A DNA stretch of 64,000 nt from Microbacterium sp. VKM Ac-2923 (lineage in GTDB: Bacteria; Actinomycetota; Actinomycetes; Actinomycetales; Microbacteriaceae). A program made the translations under genes and the position numbers. This document shows, one piece after another, positions 53,828-62,162 of the stretch. Location of the stretch: positions 25,471-89,470 of the forward strand of contig NZ_JALGRP010000011.1 in NCBI RefSeq assembly GCF_022815605.1, written 5' to 3'. The notes beneath the pieces were generated by a model, which was not told the origin of the DNA, did no database searches, and saw only the letters and a program-made list of their open reading frames with translations. Every line of letters starts with the position of its first letter. Within the stretch, counting starts at the first letter, position 1.

Positions 53828-55078
53828 ATGCACTCCACGTTGACCCGCTCCCAGCTCGTGCGCTGGCACGTCGCGATCTGCGCGATCTTCCTCGCGAGCG
53901 GTCTGAGCATCTCGACCTGGGCGTCCCGCGTGCCCGCCATCCGCGAGTCCCTGGGCATCGAGAACTCCGGCGTGGGACTGCTCCTGCTCGGCATGGGCGT
54001 GGCATCCATCATCGGGCTCTCCATCGCCCCGGCCGTCATGGCACGCATCGGCGCACGCTCGGGCATGCTCGTCGCGCTCGTCCTCGTCGGAATCGGCCTG
54101 GCGGTCATCGGGTTCGGCGCCGACACGGTGCAGCTCTTCGGCGTGGCTCTCGTGGGCCTCGCGCTTTTCGGGTTCGGTAACGGCGCCGTCGACGTGATGA
54201 TGAACGTCGAGGGTGCGGCGCTCGAGAAGGCGACCGGCCGCACGATCATGCCGCTGCTGCACGCGTTCTTCAGCTTCGGCACGGTGATCGGTGCCGGCCT
54301 CGGCTTCCTCGCCGTGACCCTCGGCATCCCGGTCATGGCGCACTGCGTCGCGATGGGTGTCGTGATCCTGGTCGTCGCGTTCGTGTCGGTGTCCAACGTC
54401 CCTCGCGCCGAGGTCGCGATGGACGCCCCCGCCGTCGAGGAGCGCGCGCACTGGCGCGAGCGCCTCTCCGTCTCGCTTCAGGCGTGGCGCGAGCCGCGCA
54501 CGTACACGCTCGGCGTGATCATGCTCGGCATGGCCTTCGCCGAGGGCAGCGCGAACGACTGGCTCCCCTCGGCCGTGGTCTACGGGCACGGCGCCCCCGA
54601 GGAGGCCGGTCCGGCGGTGCTCGCCGTGTTCTCCGTCGCCATGACGATCGGGCGCATCGTCGGCGGTCCGGTCGTCGACCGACTCGGCCGCGTGCTCGTG
54701 CTGCGGGTCCTCGCCGGCACGGCGGCCGCGGGGCTGCTGCTGTTCATCCTCGCGCCGTTCGGTCCACTCGTCTTCGTCGGTGCGGCTCTCTGGGGCCTCG
54801 GTGCCTCCCTCGGCTTCCCGATCGGCATGTCGGCCGCCGCCGACGACCCCGCCAAGGCCGCCTCTCGCGTGGCCGCCGCCGCCACGATCGGCTACGTCGC
54901 GTTCCTCTGCGGCCCGCCCATCCTCGGGTGGATCGGCGACCACATCGGCCTGCTGAACACCCTGCTCATCGTGGTGGGGCTGATCGTGGCATCCGGTCTG
55001 TTCTCGGGAGCCGCCAAGCCCCTCGTCGTCGACAAGGCCACGGCCCCCGAGCCCGCCGAGCCCGCGCGGCGCGATTAG
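53828..55078 (+). CDS. MFS transporter
   Basis: 416 residues, 12 membrane segments. N-half landmarks are GLSISTWASRVPAIRESLG, then GVGLLLLGMGVASIIG and FGFGNGAVDVMMNVEGAA; the C-half has AEGSANDWLPSAVVYG. The WASR(V/I)P and GxxDVxMN patterns match the YbjJ-like/fucose-permease-like MFS group. I chose ATG 53828 because of the TACAGT element; an in-frame extension from 53492 crosses the regulator gene. Probably a sugar or small-metabolite transporter repressed by the divergent LacI protein. Confidence 0.93.
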   Translation: MHSTLTRSQLVRWHVAICAIFLASGLSISTWASRVPAIRESLGIENSGVGLLLLGMGVASIIGLSIAPAVMARIGARSGMLVALVLVGIGLAVIGFGADTVQLFGVALVGLALFGFGNGAVDVMMNVEGAALEKATGRTIMPLLHAFFSFGTVIGAGLGFLAVTLGIPVMAHCVAMGVVILVVAFVSVSNVPRAEVAMDAPAVEERAHWRERLSVSLQAWREPRTYTLGVIMLGMAFAEGSANDWLPSAVVYGHGAPEEAGPAVLAVFSVAMTIGRIVGGPVVDRLGRVLVLRVLAGTAAAGLLLFILAPFGPLVFVGAALWGLGASLGFPIGMSAAADDPAKAASRVAAAATIGYVAFLCGPPILGWIGDHIGLLNTLLIVVGLIVASGLFSGAAKPLVVDKATAPEPAEPARRD

Positions 55079-55081
55079 GCT
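55076..55081 (+). promoter_or_regulatory. -10 element for leaderless nucS
   Basis: TAGGCT overlaps the MFS stop codon and ends 6 nt before GTG 55088, so nucS can be transcribed separately from the MFS gene. Confidence 0.55.
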
Positions 55082-55087
55082 CGTCGG

Positions 55088-55786
55088 GTGCGTCTCGTCA
55101 TCGCCCGTTGCTCCGTCGACTACACCGGCCGCCTCAACGCGCATCTCCCCCTCGCCACCCGACTGCTCGTCCACAAGGGCGACGGCAGTCTGCTGGTGCA
55201 CTCCGACGGCGGCTCGTACAAGCCGCTGAACTGGATGAGCCCGCCGTGCGCGCTCACGATGGAACAGCCCGACGAGGTCGACGTCGAAGACGGTGTCATC
55301 GAGCGGTGGCGCGTCACGCACGCCAAGACCGGTGACGCGCTGCTCGTGCGCATCCACGAAATCTTCCACGACACCGCCCACGACCTGGGCGTCGATCCCG
55401 GCCTGATCAAAGACGGGGTCGAGGCCGACCTGCAGCGCCTGCTGGCGGAGCAGGTGTCGGTGGTCGGTGAGAACCTCACGCTGGTGCGCCGCGAGTACCC
55501 CACCGCCATCGGTCCCGTCGATCTGCTGCTGCGCAACGACGACGGTCGCGGCACCGTCGCGATCGAGGTCAAGCGCCGGGGAGACATCGACGGCGTCGAG
55601 CAGCTCACCCGTTACCTCGAGCTGCTCAACCGCGACCCTCTGCTCGCCCCGGTCACGGGCGTCTACGCCGCGCAGGAGATCAAGCCGCAGGCGCGGGTGC
55701 TCGCCACCGACCGCGGCATCCGGTGCCTCACCCTCGACTACGACGAGATGAAGGGCGTGCAGTCGGGCGCTCCGCGGCTGTTCTGA
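55088..55786 (+). CDS. nucS: mismatch-specific endonuclease NucS
   Basis: 232 residues starting at GTG 55088. NucS cuts DNA at mismatches and provides the non-canonical mismatch repair of Actinobacteria, which lack MutS/MutL. The nuclease domain has the D-ExK set Asp145, Glu160 and Lys162 ([20 protein letters not shown]), followed by [13 protein letters not shown] and [20 protein letters not shown]. The N-terminal half is the DNA-binding/dimer domain ([26 protein letters not shown]). Confidence 0.96.
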   Translation: MRLVIARCSVDYTGRLNAHLPLATRLLVHKGDGSLLVHSDGGSYKPLNWMSPPCALTMEQPDEVDVEDGVIERWRVTHAKTGDALLVRIHEIFHDTAHDLGVDPGLIKDGVEADLQRLLAEQVSVVGENLTLVRREYPTAIGPVDLLLRNDDGRGTVAIEVKRRGDIDGVEQLTRYLELLNRDPLLAPVTGVYAAQEIKPQARVLATDRGIRCLTLDYDEMKGVQSGAPRLF

Positions 55787-55940
55787 CGAACGCGCCGCGC
55801 AGCTCGACAGGTCGTCCGCCGGCCCCCTATCCCTGTTCCGCGAATGCGCACGAAGGAGCAGTTGCTCACGGGGCAGCTCGAACACCGGCGAAACCGCTCA
55901 GCGAATCAGGACAAGAGAACGCGGCCCGACGCTCGCGCCG

Positions 55941-55946
55941 TACCCT
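55941..55946 (+). promoter_or_regulatory. -10 element for leaderless small membrane protein gene
   Basis: TACCCT ends 6 nt before ATG 55953. Confidence 0.6.
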
Positions 55947-55952
55947 GAGGCC

Positions 55953-56243
55953 ATGGCCGCCCGTATCCGACGAGTGCTCCCAGTCCTCCGTCGACTCGTG
56001 AGGTGCGGGGCGCTCGGGTTCGCGTGCGGCGCGGTGCTCGGCGCCCTCTTCGTGTTGATCGGGTGGTTCCCGTCCGCTCTCGCGATGCACGCGGACAATC
56101 CGGAGTTCCTTGTCCCGTCTCTGCTCGCGTGGTGCGCCGCCTGGGCCGTCGTCTGCGGAGCGCTGGGCCTCGTCGTGGGCGTGATCGTGAGCGTGCTCAT
56201 CGACGTGGGCGACCGGCTCCCCGATCTCCCCCCGCGTCGATAG
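55953..56243 (+). CDS. small two-TM membrane protein, hypothetical
   Basis: 96 residues, not recognised. Two hydrophobic segments (about 21-46 and 55-85: FACGAVLGALFVLIGWFP and VVCGALGLVVGVIVSVLI) separated by a short hydrophilic loop, with a basic N-terminus. The leaderless-type element just upstream supports a real gene. Confidence 0.7.
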   Translation: MAARIRRVLPVLRRLVRCGALGFACGAVLGALFVLIGWFPSALAMHADNPEFLVPSLLAWCAAWAVVCGALGLVVGVIVSVLIDVGDRLPDLPPRR

Positions 56244-56314
56244 GGCCTCGACGACCGTGCACGTCGCGCCCCCGAGCCCCGGCATCCGATCGACCCGCCG
56301 GGATGCCGCCCCGG

Positions 56315-56320
56315 TAGCGT
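56315..56320 (+). promoter_or_regulatory. -10 element for leaderless HAD gene
   Basis: TAGCGT ends 7 nt before ATG 56328. Confidence 0.6.
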
Positions 56321-56327
56321 GGGACGC

Positions 56328-57032
56328 ATGCCCGAACGCTCTCCCTTCTCGTGCGTCCTGTGGGACGTCGACGGAACACTCGTCGACGCATCCGAGGGGA
56401 TCCTCCGCCGTCTGACGATCACGCTCGACCACTTCGGGCGCACGCCGCCCACGCGCGGCGAACTGTCCCGCTGGATCGGCCCGCCCATGTTCGAGTCGTT
56501 CCAGGTGAACGTGGGGATGACGGCCGAGCAGGCCGTCGAAGCCGTCGCCTTCTACCGCGGCTTGAACAAGAGCGAGGGTTACACCGTCAGCGCGCGGCTG
56601 TACCCCGGTGTCGGCGAGCTGGTGCACGATCTGCACGCGGCCGGCGTCCCCCAGTCGACGGCGAGCTCAAAGCCCGAGGTGCAGGTGGTCGCGCTGATGG
56701 ACCACTTCGGTCTGGCTCCCGACCTCGAGGCCATGGTGGGAGCGACCCTCGACGAACGCACCCTGAGCGCCAAGTCCGACATCGTGCGCGAGGCGTTGCG
56801 TCGCCTCGAGGCCGGCGGCGCCGACATCTCCCGACCCGTCCTGATCGGCGACCGTCACCACGACGTCGAGGGCGGGCGGGATGCCGAGGTGCCGGTGATC
56901 TTCGTGCGGTGGGGCTTCAGCTGGCCTCACGAGGCCGAGGGCGCTCAGGCGGCGGTCGACGACGTCGACCAACTGCGGGCGCTCCTCCTCGTCCACGATG
57001 CCCCCGCCGTGGAGACCACCGCCGGTGCCTGA
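56328..57032 (+). CDS. HAD-family phosphatase, phosphoglycolate-phosphatase-like
   Basis: 234 residues. HAD motif I is VLWDVDGTLVDASEG (about 8-22), motif II Ser in STASSKPEVQ, and motif IV GDRHHDVEGGRDAEVPVIFV. A helical cap (about 20-85) follows motif I. It hydrolyses a small phosphorylated metabolite; the substrate is not readable from sequence. I chose ATG 56328 from the TAGCGT element rather than GTG 56319. The 3' end overlaps the next gene by 8 bp. Confidence 0.92.
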   Translation: MPERSPFSCVLWDVDGTLVDASEGILRRLTITLDHFGRTPPTRGELSRWIGPPMFESFQVNVGMTAEQAVEAVAFYRGLNKSEGYTVSARLYPGVGELVHDLHAAGVPQSTASSKPEVQVVALMDHFGLAPDLEAMVGATLDERTLSAKSDIVREALRRLEAGGADISRPVLIGDRHHDVEGGRDAEVPVIFVRWGFSWPHEAEGAQAAVDDVDQLRALLLVHDAPAVETTAGA

Positions 57033-58248
57033 CCTCGCGTGGGCGGTTCCGGCGGCGATCGCCCTCGCCGTCGCCGTCCTCGTGGTGGCCGTCGTCGTCG
57101 TTGCGGTGCGCCTGCAGCGTCGTTCTCCGCGTGCCCGCGCGGCCGCCGCGGAAGCAGTGTCGGTCGCTGCGGCATCCCTCCTCGCGCTCGATGAGGCCGT
57201 GGACGACCTGGATCTGGCGTTCGAGGCCGCCGACGCGCTCGACGCCGCCGACCTGCCGACCGATCTCCGACGCGCTCGAACCACGGCGCACCGCGCACGC
57301 GACCGGGGCTTCGGCGATGTGCTGACCCTCGAGGCCGACACCGGCGTCGCCACCCGCCGACGCGACCAGGCGCGGCGTACCGGCGAGTCGTTGAATGCCC
57401 AGCGGGAGCAGATCGCGACCATGCGCACCCGCCTGTCGGAGTGGGCACAGGAGCACCGCTCGCCGGACCGCCTGCTCGCGGCCGCGCGCGATCGACGCGA
57501 CGAGCTGGTCGCGACGTCGGGTGACCCCGAGCCCTTGATCGCCGCCCTCCGCGCGCGCTTCGACCACGCCGACTGGGCCGCAGCCGCGTCCGCCGCGTCC
57601 GCGGCGAGCGCCGCACTGGCCGCGGCCGACGCGGCCCTCGACCGCGCCGCCCGGGATCCCGTCGGCGACCACCTCCTCCACGCCACCGCCTCCCTGCGCC
57701 GCGCGGGACAGCACCTTCGCGCGGTCGAGGATGATCACCGCATCGCCCTGCAAGCCGCCGACAACGCCGACGCCGAGGTGGCGGCCGGGCGCGTCGAGCT
57801 CGACGAAGCCCTCGGTGTCGCGACCGCGCGTCCGGACGCGTGCCAGCCCGGTGCGGCGGAGCGGCTGCGCTCGGCGGCCGCCGAGCTCGACGACGCCGCG
57901 GCCTCCGCATCGAGACGCCCGCGCGAAGCCATCGCCACAGTCGCCCGCGTGCGGGAGGATCGCGACGCCCTGCTCGGCGACGCGGTGAGCATGCGCCGGC
58001 GCCTCGAGGCGGCACGCGCAGCCCTCCCCGGCACCCTGGCCTGTGCTCGGGCGGACCTCGCCGCCGCCGAGATGCGCGACGCGGAAGCGGGCGATGCCCC
58101 GGGAGACGGCGTGCCCGATGACGCGAGCCGCATCGCCCGGCGTCTCCGCGTCGAGCGCGCGCGTCGACATCTGGCCGAAGCCCGCGCCGCCACGGACGCC
58201 ACGCGAGCCCTCGCCGCCGCCCGCGCCGCCTGGGCCGCGACACGCTGA
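57025..58248 (+). CDS. membrane-anchored Ala-rich coiled-coil protein, hypothetical
   Basis: 407 residues with GTG start at 57025, overlapping the HAD gene. One N-terminal membrane segment (AIALAVAVLVVAVVVVAV) is followed by ~370 residues of Ala/Arg/Asp-rich helix (for example ARTTAHRARDRGFGDVLTLE) typical of long coiled coils, without Pro or Gly breaks for long stretches. The layout resembles envelope proteins with a cytoplasmic or external helical stalk such as septation-ring or TPM-adjacent proteins. Not recognised as a named family. Confidence 0.78.
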   Translation: MPDLAWAVPAAIALAVAVLVVAVVVVAVRLQRRSPRARAAAAEAVSVAAASLLALDEAVDDLDLAFEAADALDAADLPTDLRRARTTAHRARDRGFGDVLTLEADTGVATRRRDQARRTGESLNAQREQIATMRTRLSEWAQEHRSPDRLLAAARDRRDELVATSGDPEPLIAALRARFDHADWAAAASAASAASAALAAADAALDRAARDPVGDHLLHATASLRRAGQHLRAVEDDHRIALQAADNADAEVAAGRVELDEALGVATARPDACQPGAAERLRSAAAELDDAAASASRRPREAIATVARVREDRDALLGDAVSMRRRLEAARAALPGTLACARADLAAAEMRDAEAGDAPGDGVPDDASRIARRLRVERARRHLAEARAATDATRALAAARAAWAATR

Positions 58249-58302
58249 CCTCCCGCCCGGAGGGCGCACCTCGGCGTCCTCACGCGCGCCGTGCCCGTGC
58301 CC

Positions 58303-58308
58303 TATCGT
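58303..58308 (+). promoter_or_regulatory. -10 element for leaderless MprF-like gene
   Basis: TATCGT ends 7 nt before ATG 58316. Confidence 0.6.
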
Positions 58309-58315
58309 GAGCGGC

Positions 58316-60379
58316 ATGGCGCAGCAGACCCTTGCCACTCGCTCGCTCGCGGTGGCGAAACGCATCCCGGTCACGCTGGTGCTCGCCGGCGTGCTTCTCC
58401 TCGTGGGGGTGCTGTCCAGCGGTCTGTGGCGGTCGTTCACCGGCTCCGAGCTGTTCCCCGCCGTCGCCTACGGCCTCCCCGCTCTCGAGGCGGGTCGATG
58501 GTGGACGCCGATCACCGGAACGTTCTTCGTCAGCGCCCCGTGGGTCTATCCCGCCGGCATCCCGCTTCTCGCGGCCATGGGCTTCCTCGAGGTGCGCCGT
58601 GGCTCGCGCGTCGCGGCGACCACTTTCGGCGGCGGCCAGCTCTTCTCCGTGCTCGCGGCCTCCGCCTTGCTGTGGGCAGCAGCGTTCCTGCCCTGGACCT
58701 GGGCTCAGCAGCAGGCGGCCGCGCTCGACGTGGGCCCCTCGGGTGGGCTGTTCGCCTGTCTCGCCGCCGCCCTCGCGCTGCTCCCGTCCCCGTGGCGGTT
58801 GCGCGCGTGGACGGTCTTCCTCGCCGTCCTGGCGGTGTCGTTCTTCTACTACGGCTCGCTCCCCGACCTCGAGCACGTGCTAGCGGTGCTCCTGGTGCTC
58901 GCCATCGACCGGTCTCTGCGCCCCCAGCGCGTGAGTGTGCGCGAGCAGCGTCTGGTCGCCTTCGTCGTGCTGTGCGCGCTCGGCGCGGTCGAGATCCTCG
59001 GGTACATCGCCCCGATGACCGGCCCGTTCGGCTCCTCCGCTGCCACGGCGGGATCGTGGATCGATGTCGCGGTCAACACCGCCGTCGTCCTCCTCGTGGC
59101 CACGGCACTACGACGTGGTCGCCGATGGGCGTGGATCGTCGTCATGATCTACAGCGCCCTGAACCTCGCGCTCGTGGTCCTCGTCGTGGGCGTCCTGTTG
59201 CTGTCCGGCGTGGACGGTATCGAGGCCGACGTGGATGCCGACATCAGCAGCGTCGTGGCGTCCTCGGCGTTGTGGGTCGTGGCGTCGGTCTACTTCATCC
59301 TGGTGCGGGCCGCCTTCCGCGCTCGCCCGCGCGCCGCGCTCGGTGATTCCCCGCCGCCGACGGTCGACGACGTGAAGAAGGAGCTGCACGCCACCGGCGG
59401 GGGCACCCTGTCGTGGATGACCACGTGGGACGGCATGTCGTACGCCCGCTTCGGTCGGGGTGTCGTGGCGTATCAGCGGCGCTCCGGTGTCGCCCTGGCG
59501 CTCGGCGACCCCATCGGTCCGCCCGAGTCCCGGTCGGACACCGTCCGACGATTCGTCGACCGCGCCGAGACGGCGGGCCTGGCGCCGTGCTTCTTCTCCG
59601 CCGGTGCGGCGACGCTCGCTGCGGTGCCGGCGGGGTGGCGCAGCATCGTCGTGGCCGACGACACCGTGGTGGATCTGCCGGGTCTGGAGTTCACCGGCAA
59701 GGCATGGGGGGCCGTTCGCACGTCCCTGAACCGAGCCGAGCGCGAGGGCGTGACATTCCGCCTCTCGCGCCTGAGCGACGAGACCTGGGGCGTGCGCCAG
59801 CAGCTGCGCGCGATCTCCGAGAGCTGGGTGGGCGACAAGGGTCTGCCCGAGATGGGCTTCACGCTCGGCACCCTGCACGAGGCGTCCGACCCGGAGGTGC
59901 GTGTCGCCCTCGCCGTCTCCCCCGCGGGTGATGTCGACGGGTTCCTGTCCTGGTTGCCCGTGTACGGCGAGGGAGCGATCCGCGGGTGGACGCTCGACCT
60001 CATGCGGCGGCGCGACGGGGGTTTCGGCCCCGTGATGGAGTTCCTCATCGGGGCCTCCGCCCGGCAGTTCTCCGCCGAGGGCGCCGAGGTGATGTCGCTC
60101 TCGGGCGCGCCGCTCGCGCACGAGTACGCGGAGGATGCCGGAGTGATCGCCGACCTGCAGACGCGCATGGCCGATCTGCTCGAACCCGTGTACGGCTTCG
60201 CCTCGCTGCACCGTTTCAAGCAGAAGTTCCACCCGCGCTACGAGACCATGTACCTGCTCTACCGCGATGAAGCGGATCTCACCCGAATCGGCGGCGCACT
60301 CACGCGGGCTTTCCTCCCGCACGCCACGATCCGGCAATTCGCCGCCGCGGGTGTCGATCTCGTCCGCAAAGACACGTGA
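58316..60379 (+). CDS. DUF2156/MprF-like protein with rhomboid-like membrane domain
   Basis: 687 residues. The C-terminal half (about 360-670) is the GNAT-type synthase domain of the MprF/DUF2156 family: SYARFGRGVVAYQRRSGVAL, LALGDPIGPPES, KAWGAVRTSLNRAEREGV, YGFASLHRFKQKFHPRYETM. MprF enzymes add amino acids to phosphatidylglycerol, lowering surface charge. The N-terminal ~200 residues look like a rhomboid membrane domain: GRWWTPITGTFF, a GxSG-type motif GPSGGLF with Ser142, and a His187 in the expected later segment (DLEHVLAV). More membrane segments join the two halves. Whether the rhomboid part is catalytic is unclear. Confidence 0.88.
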   Translation: MAQQTLATRSLAVAKRIPVTLVLAGVLLLVGVLSSGLWRSFTGSELFPAVAYGLPALEAGRWWTPITGTFFVSAPWVYPAGIPLLAAMGFLEVRRGSRVAATTFGGGQLFSVLAASALLWAAAFLPWTWAQQQAAALDVGPSGGLFACLAAALALLPSPWRLRAWTVFLAVLAVSFFYYGSLPDLEHVLAVLLVLAIDRSLRPQRVSVREQRLVAFVVLCALGAVEILGYIAPMTGPFGSSAATAGSWIDVAVNTAVVLLVATALRRGRRWAWIVVMIYSALNLALVVLVVGVLLLSGVDGIEADVDADISSVVASSALWVVASVYFILVRAAFRARPRAALGDSPPPTVDDVKKELHATGGGTLSWMTTWDGMSYARFGRGVVAYQRRSGVALALGDPIGPPESRSDTVRRFVDRAETAGLAPCFFSAGAATLAAVPAGWRSIVVADDTVVDLPGLEFTGKAWGAVRTSLNRAEREGVTFRLSRLSDETWGVRQQLRAISESWVGDKGLPEMGFTLGTLHEASDPEVRVALAVSPAGDVDGFLSWLPVYGEGAIRGWTLDLMRRRDGGFGPVMEFLIGASARQFSAEGAEVMSLSGAPLAHEYAEDAGVIADLQTRMADLLEPVYGFASLHRFKQKFHPRYETMYLLYRDEADLTRIGGALTRAFLPHATIRQFAAAGVDLVRKDT

Positions 60380-60380
60380 A

Positions 60381-60414
60381 ACGCCCCGGTCGACGTCTCC
60401 GTCGGCCGGGGCGT
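60381..60414. terminator. bidirectional terminator between MprF-like and csp genes
   Basis: ACGCCCCGGTCGAC / GTCGGCCGGGGCGT form a 14-bp stem with one mismatch and a 6-nt loop in the 55-bp gap between convergent genes. Confidence 0.8.
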
Positions 60415-60434
60415 GTCCGAGTCGGACCCGAAGG

Positions 60435-60641
60435 TCAGATGACGCGGATGTCCTCCGCCTGCAGGCCCTTCGGGCCCTGCGCGACCTCGAACTCGACGCG
60501 CTGGTTCTCCTCGAGCGAACGGTAGCCGCCCGACTGGATGGCGCTGTAGTGGGCGAACACGTCCTGCCCACCGTCATCCGGGGCGATGAAACCGAAGCCC
60601 TTCTCCGAGTTGAACCACTTGACTGTGCCCTGCGTGCTCAT
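60435..60641 (-). CDS. cold-shock protein, CspA family
   Basis: 68 residues. RNA-binding motifs are [20 protein letters not shown] (RNP1, 5-24) and DVFAHYSAI (RNP2, 27-35), with the C-terminal [13 protein letters not shown]. It binds RNA or single-stranded DNA and melts structures during cold or growth shifts. The ATG at 60641 gives the standard length; in-frame extensions have no support. Regulation probably acts through the long upstream region, which holds a strong hairpin. Confidence 0.97.
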   Translation of the reverse strand: MSTQGTVKWFNSEKGFGFIAPDDGGQDVFAHYSAIQSGGYRSLEENQRVEFEVAQGPKGLQAEDIRVI

Positions 60642-60782
60642 CGTGATGCCGTTTTCCGCTCGAGCCGACACCGAGCGCGCCGGACTTTGCCCCCACGGTA
60701 ATGGTCGGAATCCTCGTGCGCACGGCTCTGTGACACAAATGTTGCGAGGGCGTGTGGCGGCGGAGATCACCCGAAGCCCATA

Positions 60783-60821
60783 CGACGCCCGGGCTGAGCA
60801 AAGCTCGAAGCCCGGGCGTCG
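60783..60821. other. strong stand-alone hairpin between divergent csp and GntR genes
   Basis: CGACGCCCGGGCT / AGCCCGGGCGTCG form a perfect 13-bp stem, and the 13-nt loop contains a second small stem (GAGC-aaa-GCTC). It lies 142 bp upstream of csp and 139 bp upstream of the GntR gene, so it ends neither gene. It could be the terminator of an unannotated small RNA or part of a csp leader. The rest of the 318-bp gap shows only the GntR -10 element. Confidence 0.75.
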
Positions 60822-60946
60822 ACGGATCCCCCCGGATATGTCACGCGAGGCGTGACGTGATGACAATACCGGCGTCGGGGCGTGCGCGCGACACGAAAAC
60901 GAAGAAATAGGTAACACCGACGATGTTCTGTGATAACCGCAACCCG

Positions 60947-60952
60947 TAAACT
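60947..60952 (+). promoter_or_regulatory. -10 element for leaderless GntR gene
   Basis: TAAACT ends 7 nt before ATG 60960. Confidence 0.65.
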
Positions 60953-60959
60953 CCGCCAC

Positions 60960-61568
60960 ATGGATGGTCGCCGACGTGCTTCGGCCCTCGTCGACGATGC
61001 CTACCGGGCTCTCGGCGAGGCCATCGTCGACGGCCGACTGCAACCCGGCGACCGTCTCCGCGATGTCGAGCTCGCGGAATTGATGGGTATTTCACGCACA
61101 CCGGTGCGCGAAGCCCTGCAGAAACTCGAGCGGATAGGCCTGGTGGAGGTCGCCGCCAACCGTTACACCCGGGTCGCGGAGCTGACGGATCGGGCCCGTA
61201 CCGACATGCGCGAGTACGCCGCGCACACCATCGCGGGCGCCATCCGCGTGGCGTTGCCCCGCTGCACGGACGACGAGATCGCCGCCACGGTCGACCTCGT
61301 GGATCGTATGCGCGATGCCGAGTCCTCGCAGGCATACGTTCGGGCGATCCTCGTGTTCTATCGGCACATCGCGTCCGTTTCGCGCAATCTCGTTTTCGTC
61401 CGCGCGCTGGATCAGACCGACCTCGTGCTGCGGCGCAACCTGGACGGGTGGGAGTGCGTGTCCGACGACGCACGGGAGGTGCTCTTCCGGCAGCTCGGCG
61501 CGCAGATCACCGCCCGCGACACGAACGGCGCCATCTCGACCTTCCTCGCCCTGCACGGTTTCTCCTGA
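60960..61568 (+). CDS. GntR family transcriptional regulator, FadR-like
   Basis: 202 residues. The winged helix reads [19 protein letters not shown] then [20 protein letters not shown], as in FadR-type GntR regulators; the C-terminal helical domain (about 80-200) resembles FCD but few metal-ligand His residues are visible. I chose ATG 60960 from the TAAACT element; GTG 60930 is in frame further upstream. Targets and ligand are unknown. Confidence 0.9.
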   Translation: MDGRRRASALVDDAYRALGEAIVDGRLQPGDRLRDVELAELMGISRTPVREALQKLERIGLVEVAANRYTRVAELTDRARTDMREYAAHTIAGAIRVALPRCTDDEIAATVDLVDRMRDAESSQAYVRAILVFYRHIASVSRNLVFVRALDQTDLVLRRNLDGWECVSDDAREVLFRQLGAQITARDTNGAISTFLALHGFS

Positions 61569-61604
61569 GCGCACAAGTCCGGCGAGCCCGACGACCGCCG
61601 CCGA

Positions 61605-61610
61605 TAGCGT
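61605..61610 (+). promoter_or_regulatory. -10 element for leaderless GNAT gene
   Basis: TAGCGT ends 6 nt before ATG 61617. Confidence 0.6.
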
Positions 61611-61616
61611 GACGAC

Positions 61617-62045
61617 ATGCCTCACATCGAGCTCCGCGATCTGCGAGACGAAGATCGGGATGCCGCTTTCTCAGCCTCCCGCGCCGGCGACTCCGCGTGG
61701 CCGCGCACGGTGTTCCACGATCGTCGCTCTTTCGACGACTGGACCGACCAGGGCGACGTCGTCGCTCACGCCATCGTCCAGGACGGCGTCGTGATCGGCG
61801 TCGCCGCGGCGATGGAGGTCGACGACGACCGGGAGATCATGCTCGCGGTCTCACCCGACGCCGACGCCGAGGCGTCGACGAACGCCCTTCGTCTGCTGAC
61901 CACTCGCGAGGCCGAGCGACCGTTGTACGCGTGCATCGCCGGAAGCGATCAGCCGTCTCACGATGTGCTCGCGCGGATCGGGTTCGTCGAGCATCGGCGC
62001 GACGGCGGCGACGTCGTCTACGTCCTTCCGCCCACGCTGGAGTGA
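61617..62045 (+). CDS. GNAT-like N-acetyltransferase
   Basis: 142 residues. IELRDLRDEDRDAAFSASRA opens it like many GNAT proteins, VVIGVAAAMEVDDDREIMLAVSP fits the central strands, and RPLYACIAGSDQPSHDVLARI then GFVEHRRDGGDVVYVLP fits the C-terminal strand and helix. The acetyl-CoA pyrophosphate loop is not well conserved, so activity is uncertain. Substrate unknown. Confidence 0.75.
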   Translation: MPHIELRDLRDEDRDAAFSASRAGDSAWPRTVFHDRRSFDDWTDQGDVVAHAIVQDGVVIGVAAAMEVDDDREIMLAVSPDADAEASTNALRLLTTREAERPLYACIAGSDQPSHDVLARIGFVEHRRDGGDVVYVLPPTLE

Positions 62046-62146
62046 CGTCGGCGCGGCCGTCCGATCCCCTGCGGCCACGCCACGATCCACGCGACGAGAC
62101 CCCCGAGGATCAGGGCGACGAGGAACGAGAGGCGCGGACGGTGCAT
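62018..62146 (-). CDS. possible 42-residue single-TM membrane peptide
   Basis: MHRPRLSFLVALILGG begins a short frame with one membrane segment (about 7-25) and a basic tail (GRPRRRHSSVGGRT). GAGGT lies close before the ATG, and a TTTACT hexamer 7 nt upstream could serve a leaderless mRNA. It overlaps the end of the GNAT gene on the other strand by 28 bp. The positively charged tail and clean hydrophobic run are its only support. Confidence 0.4.
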   Translation of the reverse strand: MHRPRLSFLVALILGGLVAWIVAWPQGIGRPRRRHSSVGGRT

Positions 62147-62162
62147 CCACCTCAGTAAAGCG

